From: Gonatopus flavifemur
Lineage: Eukaryota; Arthropoda; Insecta; Hymenoptera; Dryinidae
Reading direction: 5' to 3'
Length of the DNA: 64,000 bases
Assembly (NCBI GenBank): GCA_018340375.1
Contig: JAFFJZ010000003.1
Span: 24,614,001 to 24,678,000, forward strand
Below, piece by piece: positions 12,001-27,000 of the stretch. The notes below the pieces were generated by a model. That model saw only the letters and a program-made list of their open reading frames with translations. It made no database searches and was not told the origin of the DNA. The position numbers were made by a program, and so were the translations under genes. Each line of letters opens with the position of its first letter. Position 1 is the stretch's first letter.

Positions 12001-15000
12001 AAATCCCACTCAGGAAAAAACTGAGGAAAAAAGAATCTAAAGCACGCAGAAAATATTACAAAAACAAATTGATTTACCTACAGAAGAGTAGCATCTTCTT
12101 TCATGAAAAACAGTCCCGGACGAACACTGGCAAACGTTATTTTTGCATTCCGATAAGGGCGTAAAGATGATCTGGCATTGCACGTCTGCTGTACATTCGT
12201 CTCCGATTGAAGAAGCCACTGTAGAATATAAATGTTACTGACCTATTAAAATTGACTAATGCACCGACTACCGTCCTTAAATGAGAAATATACAGCATAA
12301 ACTCAATGATTGAGAAATATAATACAATTGAACAGATATACAATAAATTATATTAATTTTATAGGATTCCCAATCGGGTGCATAAATAAACTCAGTAAAA
12401 AACTGTATAGATCGAAATTCATTTTAACAACGTTAAACAATTTTCTTTATGAACTGATTTGATGGAGTTAATGTACACTGAAAAAAAAACCAAACATTCG
12501 TGGTCGCAATAACTTGAAATTTGGTTCGATTCATCAGGAAATGTGATTGTGATATCCAGAAAAAGTGGTTGAAGCCAAAATTAACTACATTTTTCAGCTT
12601 ACAAAAACCAGATTCTTTTCTTGGTGTAATAACCAGAATATGTAGTTAATTTTGGCTTCAACCACTTTTTCTGGACATCACAATCACATTTCCTGGTGAA
12701 TCGAACCAGATTTCAAGTTATTGTGACCACGCATGTTCCAACCAGCTCGTTTTTCTGTCCGTGTAACACCATGTTTTTCCTAATTCTGAAAATTTTTTCA
12801 CATCTACGATGCACGATTAGTACTCAATTGAACCAAGAGAAGAAATAAAAAAATTTCTAATCAAATATTATGAAAAAAATTCTAAATCTTTGCGATGTTT
12901 GGTCTTGAATTTCTTGAGGTGAATTTCAGCGCTGTTACCGATCACGAACATCTTTCGCGATATTATTATTCCCATGCTTTATCGAGGGCCAGCGAACACG
13001 ACACGCTTCAAGTAATACAGCAGGAAGGAAGAGAGAGAGAGAAAGGGAAAAAAGAAACCGTGAGAAAGGGAATAGGGACAAACGAGCGAGCTAAGGAAGA
13101 TCATGAAATCACGTTTTGCTTCGGTCGGTGACACAGTTTTGTATTTGAATGAAATCATTTTTGAAAAATGTTTCGAGACATTAGGATCTATTATATAAAT
13201 TGTATACATAAGAAATACGATCTTCAGAATCCCGTTAGATCAGCGATAGTTGAATAATATAATAACAACACAAATATTTAATCTTATTTATATACTGCGC
13301 CAAACTAATGAGAATGAAGTGTGCAAAAAAGAGGTCTCTTTGTTATATACGCTTCACAATAAGACATATCCAACCTTATTTTCTCACTCTCTCACCAATG
13401 GTTGACCGTAACAGAGTAAATATTCTCGTAATCATCATTTTTTTCACGCTCCGCAAAGAAACAGCGCGAGTCTTGGATGGGATAATTCATCCGTAATGAA
13501 GATTATTAAAAATTCACTGTACCACATTAAGAATACAGACACGACAAAGAACGTCAATTAATAAACTATAAATTAATATTATTTCATTATTTCTTTGTAC
13601 ACGTTGCCGCGTTTTTCACGTTGGAATCGCTGAAATCTCCCCTTTCTTGACAATGAAAATTTAATTTGCTTGCTTCGTCTGTTCTAGAAAAAGTCCATGA
13701 AAGTATTTCGCAATCGCAGGCGTATAATTGCAATGTGTTCCCAAGAGCATTGCTGTAATAAACAATGATAGTTCACACAATGGAATCTCAGCAACATTTT
13801 ATAACAAATACAATTGGTTACGCAATTTTCAATGAATTTTTTTTAACTGATTGAATTTATTAAATCAAACTATTAATATCAATTATCAATTATCGTTCAA
13901 CTGTATTAATAATTCACGAGTCTGATACTTCCTTCTTGGTAAGGAATTGATGTCTTATATTGCGAAAAGAGCCAGAAATTTGAATTTTGCGTAATCCAGA
14001 GTACTTTCTTTGTGAAAAATGTCAATTAGAACGAGATTACCGATATCTCGATGCAGATTGAATTCTAACTGCATGATTAGAATTTAATTCAATTGTCAGG
14101 AGAAGCTCGTGGAATACACTTCGCCTGAGGAAGAATTGAGAAAAAATGATTTATGTTGTTTATGAAAACGAAAGATTTGATTATTCACTTTTCTCTCGTA
14201 GATTCGAATTCCCATTGTTCGCTCGTGGGAAGAAATAATCGACTTCGTGTAAATGGTGAATGGGTTTATTGAAACATTTGATCGAAGAATTCTTGAATCA
14301 CTGTATTGTTTTTGAATGACTATTAGAGAACATTTGAAAGGTTAATTTCACATCAACTCACATTGAACGATTGATGAAACATCAATTCATTTCTAGTTCC
14401 ATGGTTAGATATTTCTATCCTACTGAAAAATTCTTATTCCTATGGGAAATAAGATTCTCGTACTGAAACATGTTCGAAAAATTTCATCAGTCATACAGTT
14501 TTATTAATATTATTATAATATTTTGTTATGACAACCACAATTTTTTGAACTGGACACAGCTTTTGTTATTTCAACCGTAGAATTTTTTTGATCACATTTC
14601 AACAAAACATCTTTGTTGAAACAAGAAAACATTTTCTTCAGTGCGGAAAAAAAATAATTTGCCAATATGTGGATAGCTGAAGATGAGTTATGAGAGCTAT
14701 TTTTTCAGCCGTCACACTTTTTTGCCAAGTGGGTAGCAAGTTCGCACAGAAAAAGTGCAGTTCGAAAATACAATAATCTTTAATAGAAAATTAGAGAATA
14801 TTTTTCAGAATCGAAATGAAGATAAAACGGTTCACATTTCTGTTGAATTCTACTTGAAAGAGAACGAAAAATCGTATTTTCAAACATTTCTTTTTCATAG
14901 GAGAAATTGAGATATCGTTTTGAAAATTTGTGGGTATGTTCATTAGACCTTAAATATTACAAAAAAAATTTTTCCAGATTTAAGCAAATTTTTTTGTCTT

Positions 15001-18000
15001 TATACTAATTTAAACAACAAAAAACACTTAAAAATGATGGTGGGAGTGATTTGGGACGACCGGATTATCTGAAAAAAACAAAATGAAATGGCAAATTATT
15101 CCTTGTTGAAGTGGCAATCGGATGAACTAGGATCTTTTCGATTGGCCAGAAATTGCCCGATTTTCCACCCTCAAAAATCGATTTTTTCGGAAAATAGCCA
15201 CCATTTCGTTATTTTTTGATGAGAAAACTATTCTAGTTCATGCGATAGACACTTCAACAAGGAATGATTTGCCATTTTTCTTTAGATAATCCTGTCGCCC
15301 CAAGTTACTCCCACTCTCATTTTTTGGTGTTTTGGTGTTTAAATTAGTATAACGAAAAAAAATTTTTTCAATGTTTAATAAACATACCTACAAATTTTCA
15401 AAGCGATATCTCAATTTTTCCTATGAGGAAAAAGTGTTTTCTGAAAATCTCAATCAGAAAGACCCCTTAACAAACATCTCAGAAGAGAACATCAAATCTC
15501 CGAAAGTCAAAATAAAATTCAGAAATTTTGTTACTCCGGTCGTAGCATTTCATGTGCGACTTTTGGAAAATTCATACTCCTTTCTATTCTTTGTTAGGTA
15601 TTGATAATTTTCCATTCTATTCCTAGTGAAATTCAATAGAAATGTGAACCGTTTTATCTTCATTACGAATTTGAAAAATAATCTAATATTTCAAATATTG
15701 TCAGATTTTAAGAGATATTTTCCAATTTTCCACTAAAGATTACTATATTTTCGATCTGCATTTTCTCCGTGTCGAGGGGGGAGAGGGAGGAAGTAATCCT
15801 GAATGATTTTTTAAAATGCACTCATATAGTATAAAGGAATGAGGCTTGAAAATTTAGAGTGGGTTTAACTACACACTAGGATATTTTCGAGTGAGTTGTT
15901 GTACTATCTACACTACCCATGTCAACCACCGGCTCTTTTTCGGTTACTCACTTGACTACAACAGCGAGGATTGTAGCTGCCATACACAGACAAAAATTTA
16001 ATTGGAAAGATGACCATTTGAGGGGGGTCCTGCTTTAGAAGGCCTCAAAATAGTGTTTTTTTGAGAATTTTTTTGGTACCAAAGAAATAATTTTATCCAA
16101 CCAACTTTTCAGGGTATTTTACTTTTACACTTTTCAAGTAGATAAAAAAATTGTTTCCAGCGTGAAAAGATCATATATGTAAGAGTTATGTCCACATTCG
16201 TAGAGTGCCTCGCAATTCAAATCTGCTATCGGTGGGAAAGATACAGGTCGTATTTCTTATCTAAAACGGAAAAACCAAACGACATTTAAATTTTCATACA
16301 TCATTCTTCTATGTGAACCAACAAAACCCGGAAGGAATCGTGGGATTCAAAATTTACTCCGGATTTGAAGAAAAACAGCTCATTTTAGAGGAAGAATAAT
16401 CACTTAAACTTGCTATAAAAATGGCTGAGACATAATTTTCTATAAACTTTTTTAGTTCAAATAGAAGAGGATACAAAACTGAAGATAACAAGTGTTGGTC
16501 CATTTCGATCGGACGTCTAGTTTTTCTGCAATCACTCCCACCAGTTTATAATGATTGTAAAACTGAAAACTGGAGAAAATGCACTTTCCCTCATTATTTC
16601 TCATTGGAAAAAAATTTTTTCATCAACTTTAAACATACACGAATATACTCCAAAAAGTTCGTTTCATTCAATTATTTTTTTCGTATCTCAAAAAATTTTC
16701 CAAAACAAGGCTTTTTTGAGGCCTCCTAAAGCAGGATCCTCCCTTCATTCGTAAACTGGAACTATTCGGAGAAGTGAAACAATCATTTGTAATATAAGGC
16801 ATAATCGTCTCCAGCTGTGATTATGACTTATGTTATAAGTTATTGTCTAACTTTGCCGAATACATTCAGAGAGAAATCTGGTTCGCATAACCAGGTGACG
16901 TAGTTATTTTTGGCCTTAACCATTCCAACTAGTTGCCACAATCAGATTCATGTGATTTTATCTTATTTTCCTGGTTATCATAATCAGATTTCAGGTCACT
17001 GCAACCATAAGTCCTTAACCGGGCGCATGGAGAAGAATTTATAGTTAAATTTACTATAGGACTTTGTAACCGAGGAACAGACTGAACTTACGATGGAATT
17101 TACTATGACGATACAATAGAAACATGATCAAATTCACCATGTTTTACAGTAAATGCCATTGGAAAGTCGGTATGTTCTTCGGGCAAAATACAGTAGACTC
17201 TCCGAATGTGTCCACCAACCTCTCTTTTCAACATTCCACATGACGGAAAGTTAAAAAGAGAGGTCGGATGACACATTCAGAGAGTCTACTGTAATCACAT
17301 AGTAAATTTAACTACAAATTTCTCTCCGTGTGAGAGTGATTTCTGTAACCACGTCGCTTTTTTCTCAGTGTAGTTTCAGTTAACAAATAAAATGGTGATC
17401 CTTCAAATTAGATTTTTCTCCGTACAGAAATTCTCGTTGTGGCAGTTGATGAATAGCTACTGCAGCGAAAAATGTTAGAAGAAGTTTTTACCCTCTGAAT
17501 TGCTTTGGAAAATTTTCCCTTATTATTTGCATATGTTTTCTCTGAAAAATATAAGCAAAACAGGGGAAGCATATTGAACGTACAGGAAGCTTATTTTCAA
17601 CAGGAAACAAAGAATTTCTTTTGAAGTTGAACTGATAATTTGTAGAAAATTTGCCATATATTGTAATTGTTCGTCTATGAATTGTCTTAGCGTAGTGGGT
17701 AAGGTAAGAGACCCGATAGCCGATCAGTGAACATATACCCGATCAGTCCTTATTCTGCAGATTTTCATTGTTTAACTGTGCAAAAAATCTTAAACCAAAA
17801 TATTTTTTGTAACCAACGCATCGAAAATCAACTTTTTCATTTGAAACTTATAGCTAAATTACTTCATAAATTGACGTAATCATCAAAATGATCGGGTACT
17901 AGTCCCTGATCGGGTATAGGGTGTCTTACCTTACCACGATTTCATCGTTCAAAGCGAAATATTATAGGTTTTCATGATAGATGCATAGAGTTTGATACGA

Positions 18001-21000
18001 AAATGAATTATTATAACCCTATTCATACCTTTTAAACATTCGATATGACTACGATTGATCCGGTGAGCGACATAATTCTCCTTACAGTAGCAACTTTCCT
18101 GTCCCGCGCAATAAGCGTTGGGCATGCAATCAACGTCATAATTGCACGTCGCGAGAGTCTCTGAAACAGAAAACAATGTCGATAAGATGAAACGTCTGTA
18201 TCGGATCAAAATTTATACGATTTATTATTCCAAGAACAACGAGGAATGCATTTTTCTTATGTGTAAAGTGCAAATATGAGTCATTCAAATCAGGAGTGTC
18301 GAGCATGAATCGTAAATTTGTGGATAAAACACCGAGAAACGCAATTCTATACAGCTATGCTTCTTTAAAGTCGATTAATTAACTCGTCAAAACCAAATCG
18401 GAGACCAAAACACGGAAAACCAAGTTTATGTTTTCAACACGTTCAGAGAACTTTTGTGCTGTCTGGGGTAGGTTCATATTCGAGTAAATCATTTTTCTGG
18501 GTGTGAGATAAATTAATGCTACACTAAGCATTGGTAGTGACTAATCTCAATCTTGGCTGCAATCGTCAGGTTCGGCCCAGACTTGATACCCTCTTTTACG
18601 AATATTTGGGTGTAGTGGAAAAAAGATTTTGCGAAGGCTCCCTAGTAGAAATTTGACAGGGAATTCCCTATTAGAAGTATGACCCTCGAAAGGTGGCAAT
18701 AGGGAACTCCTAATTGAGGAAAACTTTCAATTATCTTATCAGGTCCTGACATGGTATTCTGTTTGGGACCTCACAACAATGTAACGCTAGGTTGCTGACA
18801 GGTCCAAGTCAGATTTCCCCTTTCAGTAACTCCATGTCAGGACATGGTATTCCTATCAAAACCTGTGCAGGATTGCCTTGACTCATCCGTATTTCAATCA
18901 TGTGATAACCGACAAGACAGCCGAATCATGACCTGATCAATTCAGAACGATGAATGTATCAAATTATTCCGAATTTCCACAGGAGTCATTAGAAATTTAC
19001 CTGTCTTTTTCAAATGTTCAACTGAGGTCTATTTGGATCATCAGTATAGAATTTCTTCTGTTGGGGGAGTTTCAAAAAATTTTATGAAGAGTGAATTCCC
19101 TGAAAATTAAATTGAATGTTAGAATATAGATTAGATGAGGTCGTGATTGGGAATTCCGCTACCACCCGGATCAGGTCCTGATTGGGAATTCAATTACTAC
19201 TCTGATCAGATCCTGATTTGGAAACGTTTGGTTTCCTTGATCAGTACCTTGTCTTGTCCCTGCAAGATACTAACAGATACTCAAGTCAGGACACTGACAT
19301 ACTGAACAGAAATCAGGCATGCCAGATCTGGACCTCATGTTTTCTGGGTGCTTTTGACTGCCCACAACATACGACTGTCTCATTCAGATGAACTTACACG
19401 TTTCAATATGAAATCATGTAATCTATGTGAACAATCGGAAAATTTGCAGCCTGATGGATGTTCTAAAAAATTTCAAAGCAAATTATATCCTAATCATATC
19501 CCGTAAAGAATAATTGTTGAATGTTCCCCTGAAAAATGGTGCCAGGAAAATTCGGCCACCAATTGGGAACTCTTCGTCACGAGAGGGTGAACTGTTTCTT
19601 CACTTGTAGAGGATTGAACAACCGAAAAGCAGAACAATTCCTTAAAGTTAAGGAAGATCCCCCACTTCTGATGACAAATATAGTCCCCCAATGAAGGGCT
19701 GAAATTTCTCACTGAAGTCACCCGCTGTTATGCGAAATAAATTGTAAGTAACACACATAAGATACACTATCTAAAAATTCTGACAAATTCATACCCTATT
19801 TCGTGACCATCAACTCCCATAGTAACCATTCTGTTATTGAACTAATATCTTCCACCTCTAGTGAACTTATATCGATTCATGTCTCAGAACTCGCCCATGC
19901 ACGCACCAATGATTCAAATCTGCCAACGACATGTATTCACATGTGTACCATCCATTCAAATTTGATAAATTTTGTACATTTGGTACAATTTTCCACACGT
20001 GAAGATCGAAAACTCACAATACAACTCGATTGAAGAACATTTCGTTTTTTTGAAGAGATGAAATTGAAACAACTGAAACAAGACTTTGAAATGAGAACTC
20101 ATCCCATACAGTACAACGTTCTTCGTTGAAGATTTTTTCTCAGCGTAAACCACACGTACACCACTTTTAGTTTCAATTTCAAGACCTAAATTCACACGTC
20201 CTCGTGTTGATTTAATTCTGTTTACGCGGTATATAAATCAAGATTAAGTCGAAACGCATTCAAGTACATGACACAAAATGTACACTGGTGCATTGTCGGT
20301 TCTCGTTGGGGATCTCGTTGAAAAGGAAAGAAATATGAAAATTTTGTATTCATATTTGAAACAACACAAATTTTCAACTAACATTCTCATCGTAGATGAT
20401 AGTAAGATACTTTTGATTTCCTTAAAAAAGTTACTTTCACTCGTTCGTTGACCTTTGAACGAAAAAAGGGTTCTAGTATCCACCCAGCACCTTCACAGAA
20501 CAACCCAATTTGCACCTGGAAAAGCTGCAAATGTTCTTAAAACGTTTCATTTAATAACATTGTAACAAATTTGACGTACCCACAACAATGCTCTATTATC
20601 TCTTCACGTACCGTGTGAATCTAAAAACGAGTTACCACAGCCGTACATCACATCCTCTCTTGCTTTGAACCAGAAGAAGGAAAAGAACGTCATGGGCTGT
20701 AGCAACTTATCACAGATCCTCACGGTTGAGAATACTCAATTTAAATTTCCGTCCCGTCAAAGTTATTAAAATATTATGATCGTGATGAATACGTACGATA
20801 CGACGACGGCTCACGATCATCGCATCGCGTCATTCCCTTGTTGAAGTAACTGTTGATCGTCATGCAAAAGACAGTAGCAGGCACGAGAAACAATAAACTT
20901 GTAAATCCATACAAAGTTCTCGTTAACGTCATCCTTGTTGCGATGTCCCTGAACGTCTTCAACCTTCTCTTCAATTTCACTGACACTCAGTCTCACCACC

Positions 21001-24000
21001 ACTGTTCGATTTCTGATCGACATTTTCGATACCGATTCCACGATGAAGATGATCGCATCGCATGTATACTCAGAGGCCGTGACACATAATGGTTCAACAA
21101 CTGCCGATGTTTTTTAGCACACCCATTAGCCTTTGGATAGTGTTGCATAATCGTAACAGATGATGCATAGCGGTATACTAAAGGTAACATGGACATATAT
21201 TGGCCTACATCGTATTACCGTTCCTTATTATCGTAAGAGTAGCAGTGAGGCTCAAATTAATAAAAGTGATCATCAAGGACTCTCATTTCATAGATAATAG
21301 ATTGAGAATTTTTAACCCTGTTATTCTGTATCACTTAGTTATATTCGTTTGGTGGGAATCAAGGCAAGAATAAGCTGATTCAAGTTGTAGTATCTGAAAG
21401 AATCATGAGTATTTATTCATCTGGAAACCCAATAGAATAATACGATTCAAATTTCGGATACTAATTATAATATAAATAATGATTCAATCCCCTACTGTAC
21501 AATTTCTTGTCTATTCAAGGCGAGTAAGTTTTCGAATCAAAGAGCATTTGTACGTATAATTACGCATAATCGCACAACCTGATATAAGAATAATTATTCT
21601 CTATAAACGCCACGTGCTGTCGCAGACGATTATTGTTTTTCATTCTGTCATTAAATTTGCTTCACGAAGCTCAGAGTTTTATTTCAACTTCCGTCAATTC
21701 TGTTACAGAGACATTATCCGAATCTACGTCGTTTGAATAACTCAATAATACGGCCCTCAACAATTGTATTTGTCTTCATTTTTCATCGCATCAGCCAGTA
21801 TTATGTTGCCATTGGTGTAACTCGTTCAAATTCAAAACGATTCGAGTGAGTACGAGAGACCACGAGGAAGAGAACGTGAGCAGTGACTCATCCTTGAGTG
21901 GCTTCACAGGTGCTGGGCAAAGAAAAAGAGCTTACTATTACGTTTTCTGTTTACACTCGTATCTGACAGAAGATGTGACGACAAACGATGAATGAAGCCT
22001 CTCAAAAATGACGCACAATTTCGTTGAACGATCAAACACTGGTCATTGCGAGAGCGATAACATGTTTTCTACAGGAACACTTCAACACAGTTCTAAAGTT
22101 TTCCATTGTTCGCTTTGTTTCCACTTTTTGAAAAAAGCTACAAATGAATACCAGGCAGATCCAGACAAAAAGTAATTGTCAGGATTTGATTGGTTTTTGT
22201 CCCAGGAAATGCAGTCGAAAACTGACAAAATTTTTCTGCCGGGTTTTGACAGGATGTTACAATTCGGTGATTCCGGACAAAACCAGATAAAAATTTTTTC
22301 AGTTTCCGACTGGATTACGCGAGACAAAAACCGATCAAATCCTGACAATTGTTTTTTGTTCGGATCTGCCTGGCATTCTCATGTTGTGTAAGAAAAAAAG
22401 CTTTATACTGTTTACTGTTTTTCCCTAGCGGAATGGTTTGACGGAAAATGAATAAAAATGACAGTATTTGGACCCTGATGGATGTGAAAACTCCCTTCGT
22501 TTTCACTCTGCTCACTTGAATAGGGGAAAATGAGTGGTCCTAGAATTTCAGTGTCTGTAACGTATATGCCATCTTCGCCACGCTCCGGTTACGGCTTTGT
22601 GAAAAGTTTAGCAGCTTATGATATATAATCCTTCGTCTTGAATCGTAATCAAGAGTAAGCCTTCTGAACGCAACAATAAATATATAGTATATAAATGACG
22701 CGTTCAACAATGATCCATTATATTTAAGATTTTATGTGTCAAAGTTGTCGAAGACTGAAAATCTTTCAATGCATTGTTTGAACGATGTTTCCAATTCCAA
22801 GGAGTCAATTCGAGGAGATAAATAACGAGAATTCATCAGATTTTGTAAATTTGGATTTTCGTTTCGTTTTTTAAAACCATTCAAACTCTAACAACATAAG
22901 ATTTTCCCTGTTTTTTCCCTGAGAGAAAACACAAATGATATGGATGGAGAATGCGTTCCCGGAACGGAATTCTTGTAACATGCGTGAAACGTGTTAAAAA
23001 CGTTTTACGAAAACACTGTAGCTGTCGAAACATTTCAAACCCATCCATATGCTATCGAATTTGGATGAAGGTATAGTTTTCAAACTTTTCAAAAGGAGTT
23101 TTTTTATTAGAAATTTTCAATTAAAAAAGACAACATCAAGGAGATTGATGTAGCATAATATCAACGTCTCCTTTCAGCTTTGTTGAGTCAAACTTTTTCC
23201 TACCGTAATATTCGTGACACTAGATTTCTTAATTATTAAGTCAGCAAGACAATACCTTCAGTGCTCTCTTCTCATTTAGTTCCATTTCGTGCGAAGCGGA
23301 GATAACGACATACTTTGCAGAATAATTCATCACGAATTTTAGGTAAATTATGATTCAATTCTTCCCCAAAGAACGTACATATTATATAATTCCTATTCAC
23401 GAAATGAATTACATTGAAATTGTGCGATAAAAGCGTACGTTGATGAATGAAGTTCTATAAATAAAATTGTGAAAGAATTTAATTTCGTTGAAGGAAGGTT
23501 CAACGACTTATCCACATATTTCGTGGTACATTTTATACAAAGTTGGATCGAAATGTTCACAATAAATATAGGTTCAGGAAGAAACTCATTTGCTCGCTAA
23601 TTTTGCGGGTAAGATCTCGGAAGCATCTTCTTATATTGAATGAAAAACTCATAAAGTCAATAACAGGTTCCAATTGAAAATTGACCGTTGATTCTAGCCG
23701 TGGCGCAGCAGCGCTCAAGATTGCCCTGCTTAGAGAATCTCATTAAACCGATTCCGTTGCAGAAAACCTCTCACCGGGTTTGAATCGATTTTCTGCATCG
23801 GAATCAATGAGAATCAATCGGTTCAATGAGATTCTTCAAGCAGGGAGGGTGACATGAGGATGGCGCAACTGTAAAATGTTAACATCAAGTCACGTTACCG
23901 CCAAACATTTTTTCCAACATAGAACCAACATTGGCAAGACGCTAAACTAAATTTAGGACAAGACTGACGGTTGAAGCCAAGATTGAGGCTAGCTATTGGC

Positions 24001-27000
24001 AATAGCTTGCTGCAGGCTCACATGGATACTAATCTCAGATTGACAAAATTCATTTACTAATTACCAATACCCTAGTAGAAATGCTCTAATAATTCACGAA
24101 TTTTGTAACGCTTAACTATAGCCAAAAACCAGACGCTTGCAAGTGCCTCGTAGGGTTCTGGCGAGGTACTTGCAAGTGTTTAGTATCTGACTAGTTAATC
24201 GTTATAAAACTCGTCAATAACTAGAGCATTTCTACTTGGGTAACGGCACAGCATTCTATCATGTTTCGATTAATATTGACTCTACATAGATTGCCAAATT
24301 TTGTCCACGTCGGCGAAAGTGAAATATTTTTATATAGGGTTCCCTGGTGGAAATATAGGGTAAGTTCGCGCCAGGAACCCTGATAGCATTCGATACCCAA
24401 TCATCCTCCGCCTCTACACGAGTGCGAATTCGGCTTCTCGATTATCTTTTTCTTTAACTTTTTATAAACAAGTCAGAATGAAGTTTAAAAATACATGAAT
24501 TGAAGGTAAAATTTGTCGACGAACTCGAAAATACTGTATTCTATCTCAGAATGCGATTTAAAAACAACGATCTATGTAAGGACCACTGGTTTCATAAATT
24601 TTTGACGGTGCGAATTCGCACTCGTGTGAAGGCTGAGAATTAAAATAGTTTACATGATTTTTTTTTTCATTGAACAATACCAGTACTCATTTTGTCCTTG
24701 ATATTTCAAGTCTTATCAGATCAAGATATTTTGATTCAAGACTAAATAATTCAAAATTTCTTCCAAATCATATATTTTGAAGAGAAATTTAGTTCCAAAC
24801 AACTGCAGTCTCATGAGATTTCGTCGTGGAGTCGCAAGAAAAAGAGCTATAACTCAATATAGCTTGTCAGCCAAAATAAATATGTTAGAGATAAAAAAAA
24901 CTGCATTCTCCAATGAAACTTTCAGTTCATTCATTAACGAATATTTTCAAAAATATTGACATTTTGAAAAATCGAAGAGTCGCTACAAAAATTCTTATAA
25001 GGAACTGTATTTAGAAGATCTTCATTGAATCTTCCTAGCAAAATTGGTTATCGAATGCAATTATTCTTGAATTTATATCTATATCTATTTTACTATGCTT
25101 CACAGAAAAAATGCCCAGGTGAAAATCATATGGAAAATGGGGTAGAGATCCACAGTCCTGTTAGATTTACATTGTTATCATAGACACTTCACACAATATA
25201 AGTATATAACAATATGACATTGATTACAATGCAAATTTTACTCCAATTGCATTTATTTGAGTAAAGTTGTGTTTATTTAACAACAACCAATGTAGAATCT
25301 ACATGGGACTTTTTTTCATGTTTGTTCTAGGAAAGTGTGAAAAGAAGATAGTTTCCTCATACATGGGATACACTGGGTCAGTTTGAGCCAAGTGTTTTTC
25401 GATCGCTCATATCTCGGCTTTAAAACATCGTATAGCAATGTTTTCTTTTTTAATCCATCGCCGAAGTCTGCAGAATGCGAATCCGAAACCCGCTTTGCTC
25501 GACAGTTGATAGTTTTCTCATTATTTAAAGAAATGTAAAGGTACTTTTTCAGAGATATACAACTTTTCGAAATGAAAGATGTGTCATTTTGACCCAGTAT
25601 ATCCCCAGATGGTTAATCAAAAGTGTAATGTGAAAAATGTTGAAAAGGATTCCGATAAGCTCCAAAAGTGAAAAAAAATTACCAGCCGCTTCGTTGTGAT
25701 CTCTCATGTAAAAATTCAGTAAGTGATTCTATCATTTTAGTTTTGATATTTGTTTATATCGAATCAAATACACTCGTTGTCTCAGTTTGGACGCAAAGGA
25801 CTGGAAAAGTTGAGCAAAAAGCAACTCGAACTTCTTCAAAACATTGTTCCGAATCTAAAGTTGATGTAAAATTCAACAATATTTCAATTCATTTCCTATT
25901 GTATCTCTCCAATCAAGTTCCACACGGAATAATGATCAGTCCAATCCTCAACAATCGGTGTTACATCACAAACTTTTTGATACAAAGATATCAATGATCG
26001 CGGTTCCTCTTCGACGCACACTCAAAGAGAAGGTAAACGGTACCAGTCACCGCAAAAAATGGGTGTTGAGTGACAGCTTCGGAAACTGAGAGTTGATACT
26101 GTCATTATGAGCACGCGCTTGTGTATATACACATGGTTTGATGGAAAAACCCTTGTTGAGGCAGTGCAAGGTCAATTTTACGTTCCTGAATAGAAGCGGG
26201 AAGTTTTCATACATTTTCTGCCCTGCACAGAGAGAAAATTGCTGTAATCGAAGAGACAGCATGAAATTGCTGTAAAATATACCGAAATTCCTGTTCAATC
26301 GATCAAAGTCTCCGATAAAAATGAAAATTTGCTGCAGTGGTCACATGAATTGCCGTAAATCTATTAGATATTGCGGTATGAATCACAGCAATTTAATGGT
26401 ATCCCTATATTTATCGGACATAAGGTGAATTTTACAGCAAATTTTTCACTGTGTGGTGAAAGGGAAGCGTGTATTAGAAAGTGTCAGTGGATTTAAGTGT
26501 ATACCGAACGTCAAGTGGAACATTGAGAGTAGTTCGAACGTATATTTGTAGTACGTGAAGCGTATCCGAAGGAACACCAATTTGTAATTGAAGAGTGGAT
26601 AGGAAGCATGTGAGGAGTATTGGAAAAGCTATCTGAAACATTCTTGCGCTTTCGTTACTCTTTATGGCACGCTTCCCGTTCACCAGGGTGCTGAGGATCA
26701 TTCTAGATAATAAATTTTTACAGCAATTCAGAGTTTTTGTGCTTCCAGTATCGACAAAATCTAAAATAACGGAAGTTGAAACAGAAATATTGCATCAACT
26801 AGAAGTAAAACGTAGGCAAGCCAATTCGATCAACTCCTGATCGAAAAAATACACAAAATTTGTTGAACAATTACAATTCTGGACAGCTACACGGAAAAAA
26901 TGCCAATGTAAAAATTACATGAAAAATAAGGTAACGATTACATTGAGGATCATATGTAAAATTTCCTACACAGTCCTGTTGGATTGACATTGTTATCATA

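Noticed and set aside
18640..19348. Another 2-bp-flanked CCC-ended element
   Set aside because: The left end fits, but the proposed right end and flanking bases do not match, so I leave it out of the counted set.
20774..20986. 70-residue frame with a hydrophobic segment, minus strand
   Set aside because: Begins at a non-ATG start, has stops directly upstream and competing frames; kept only as part of an unexplained island.
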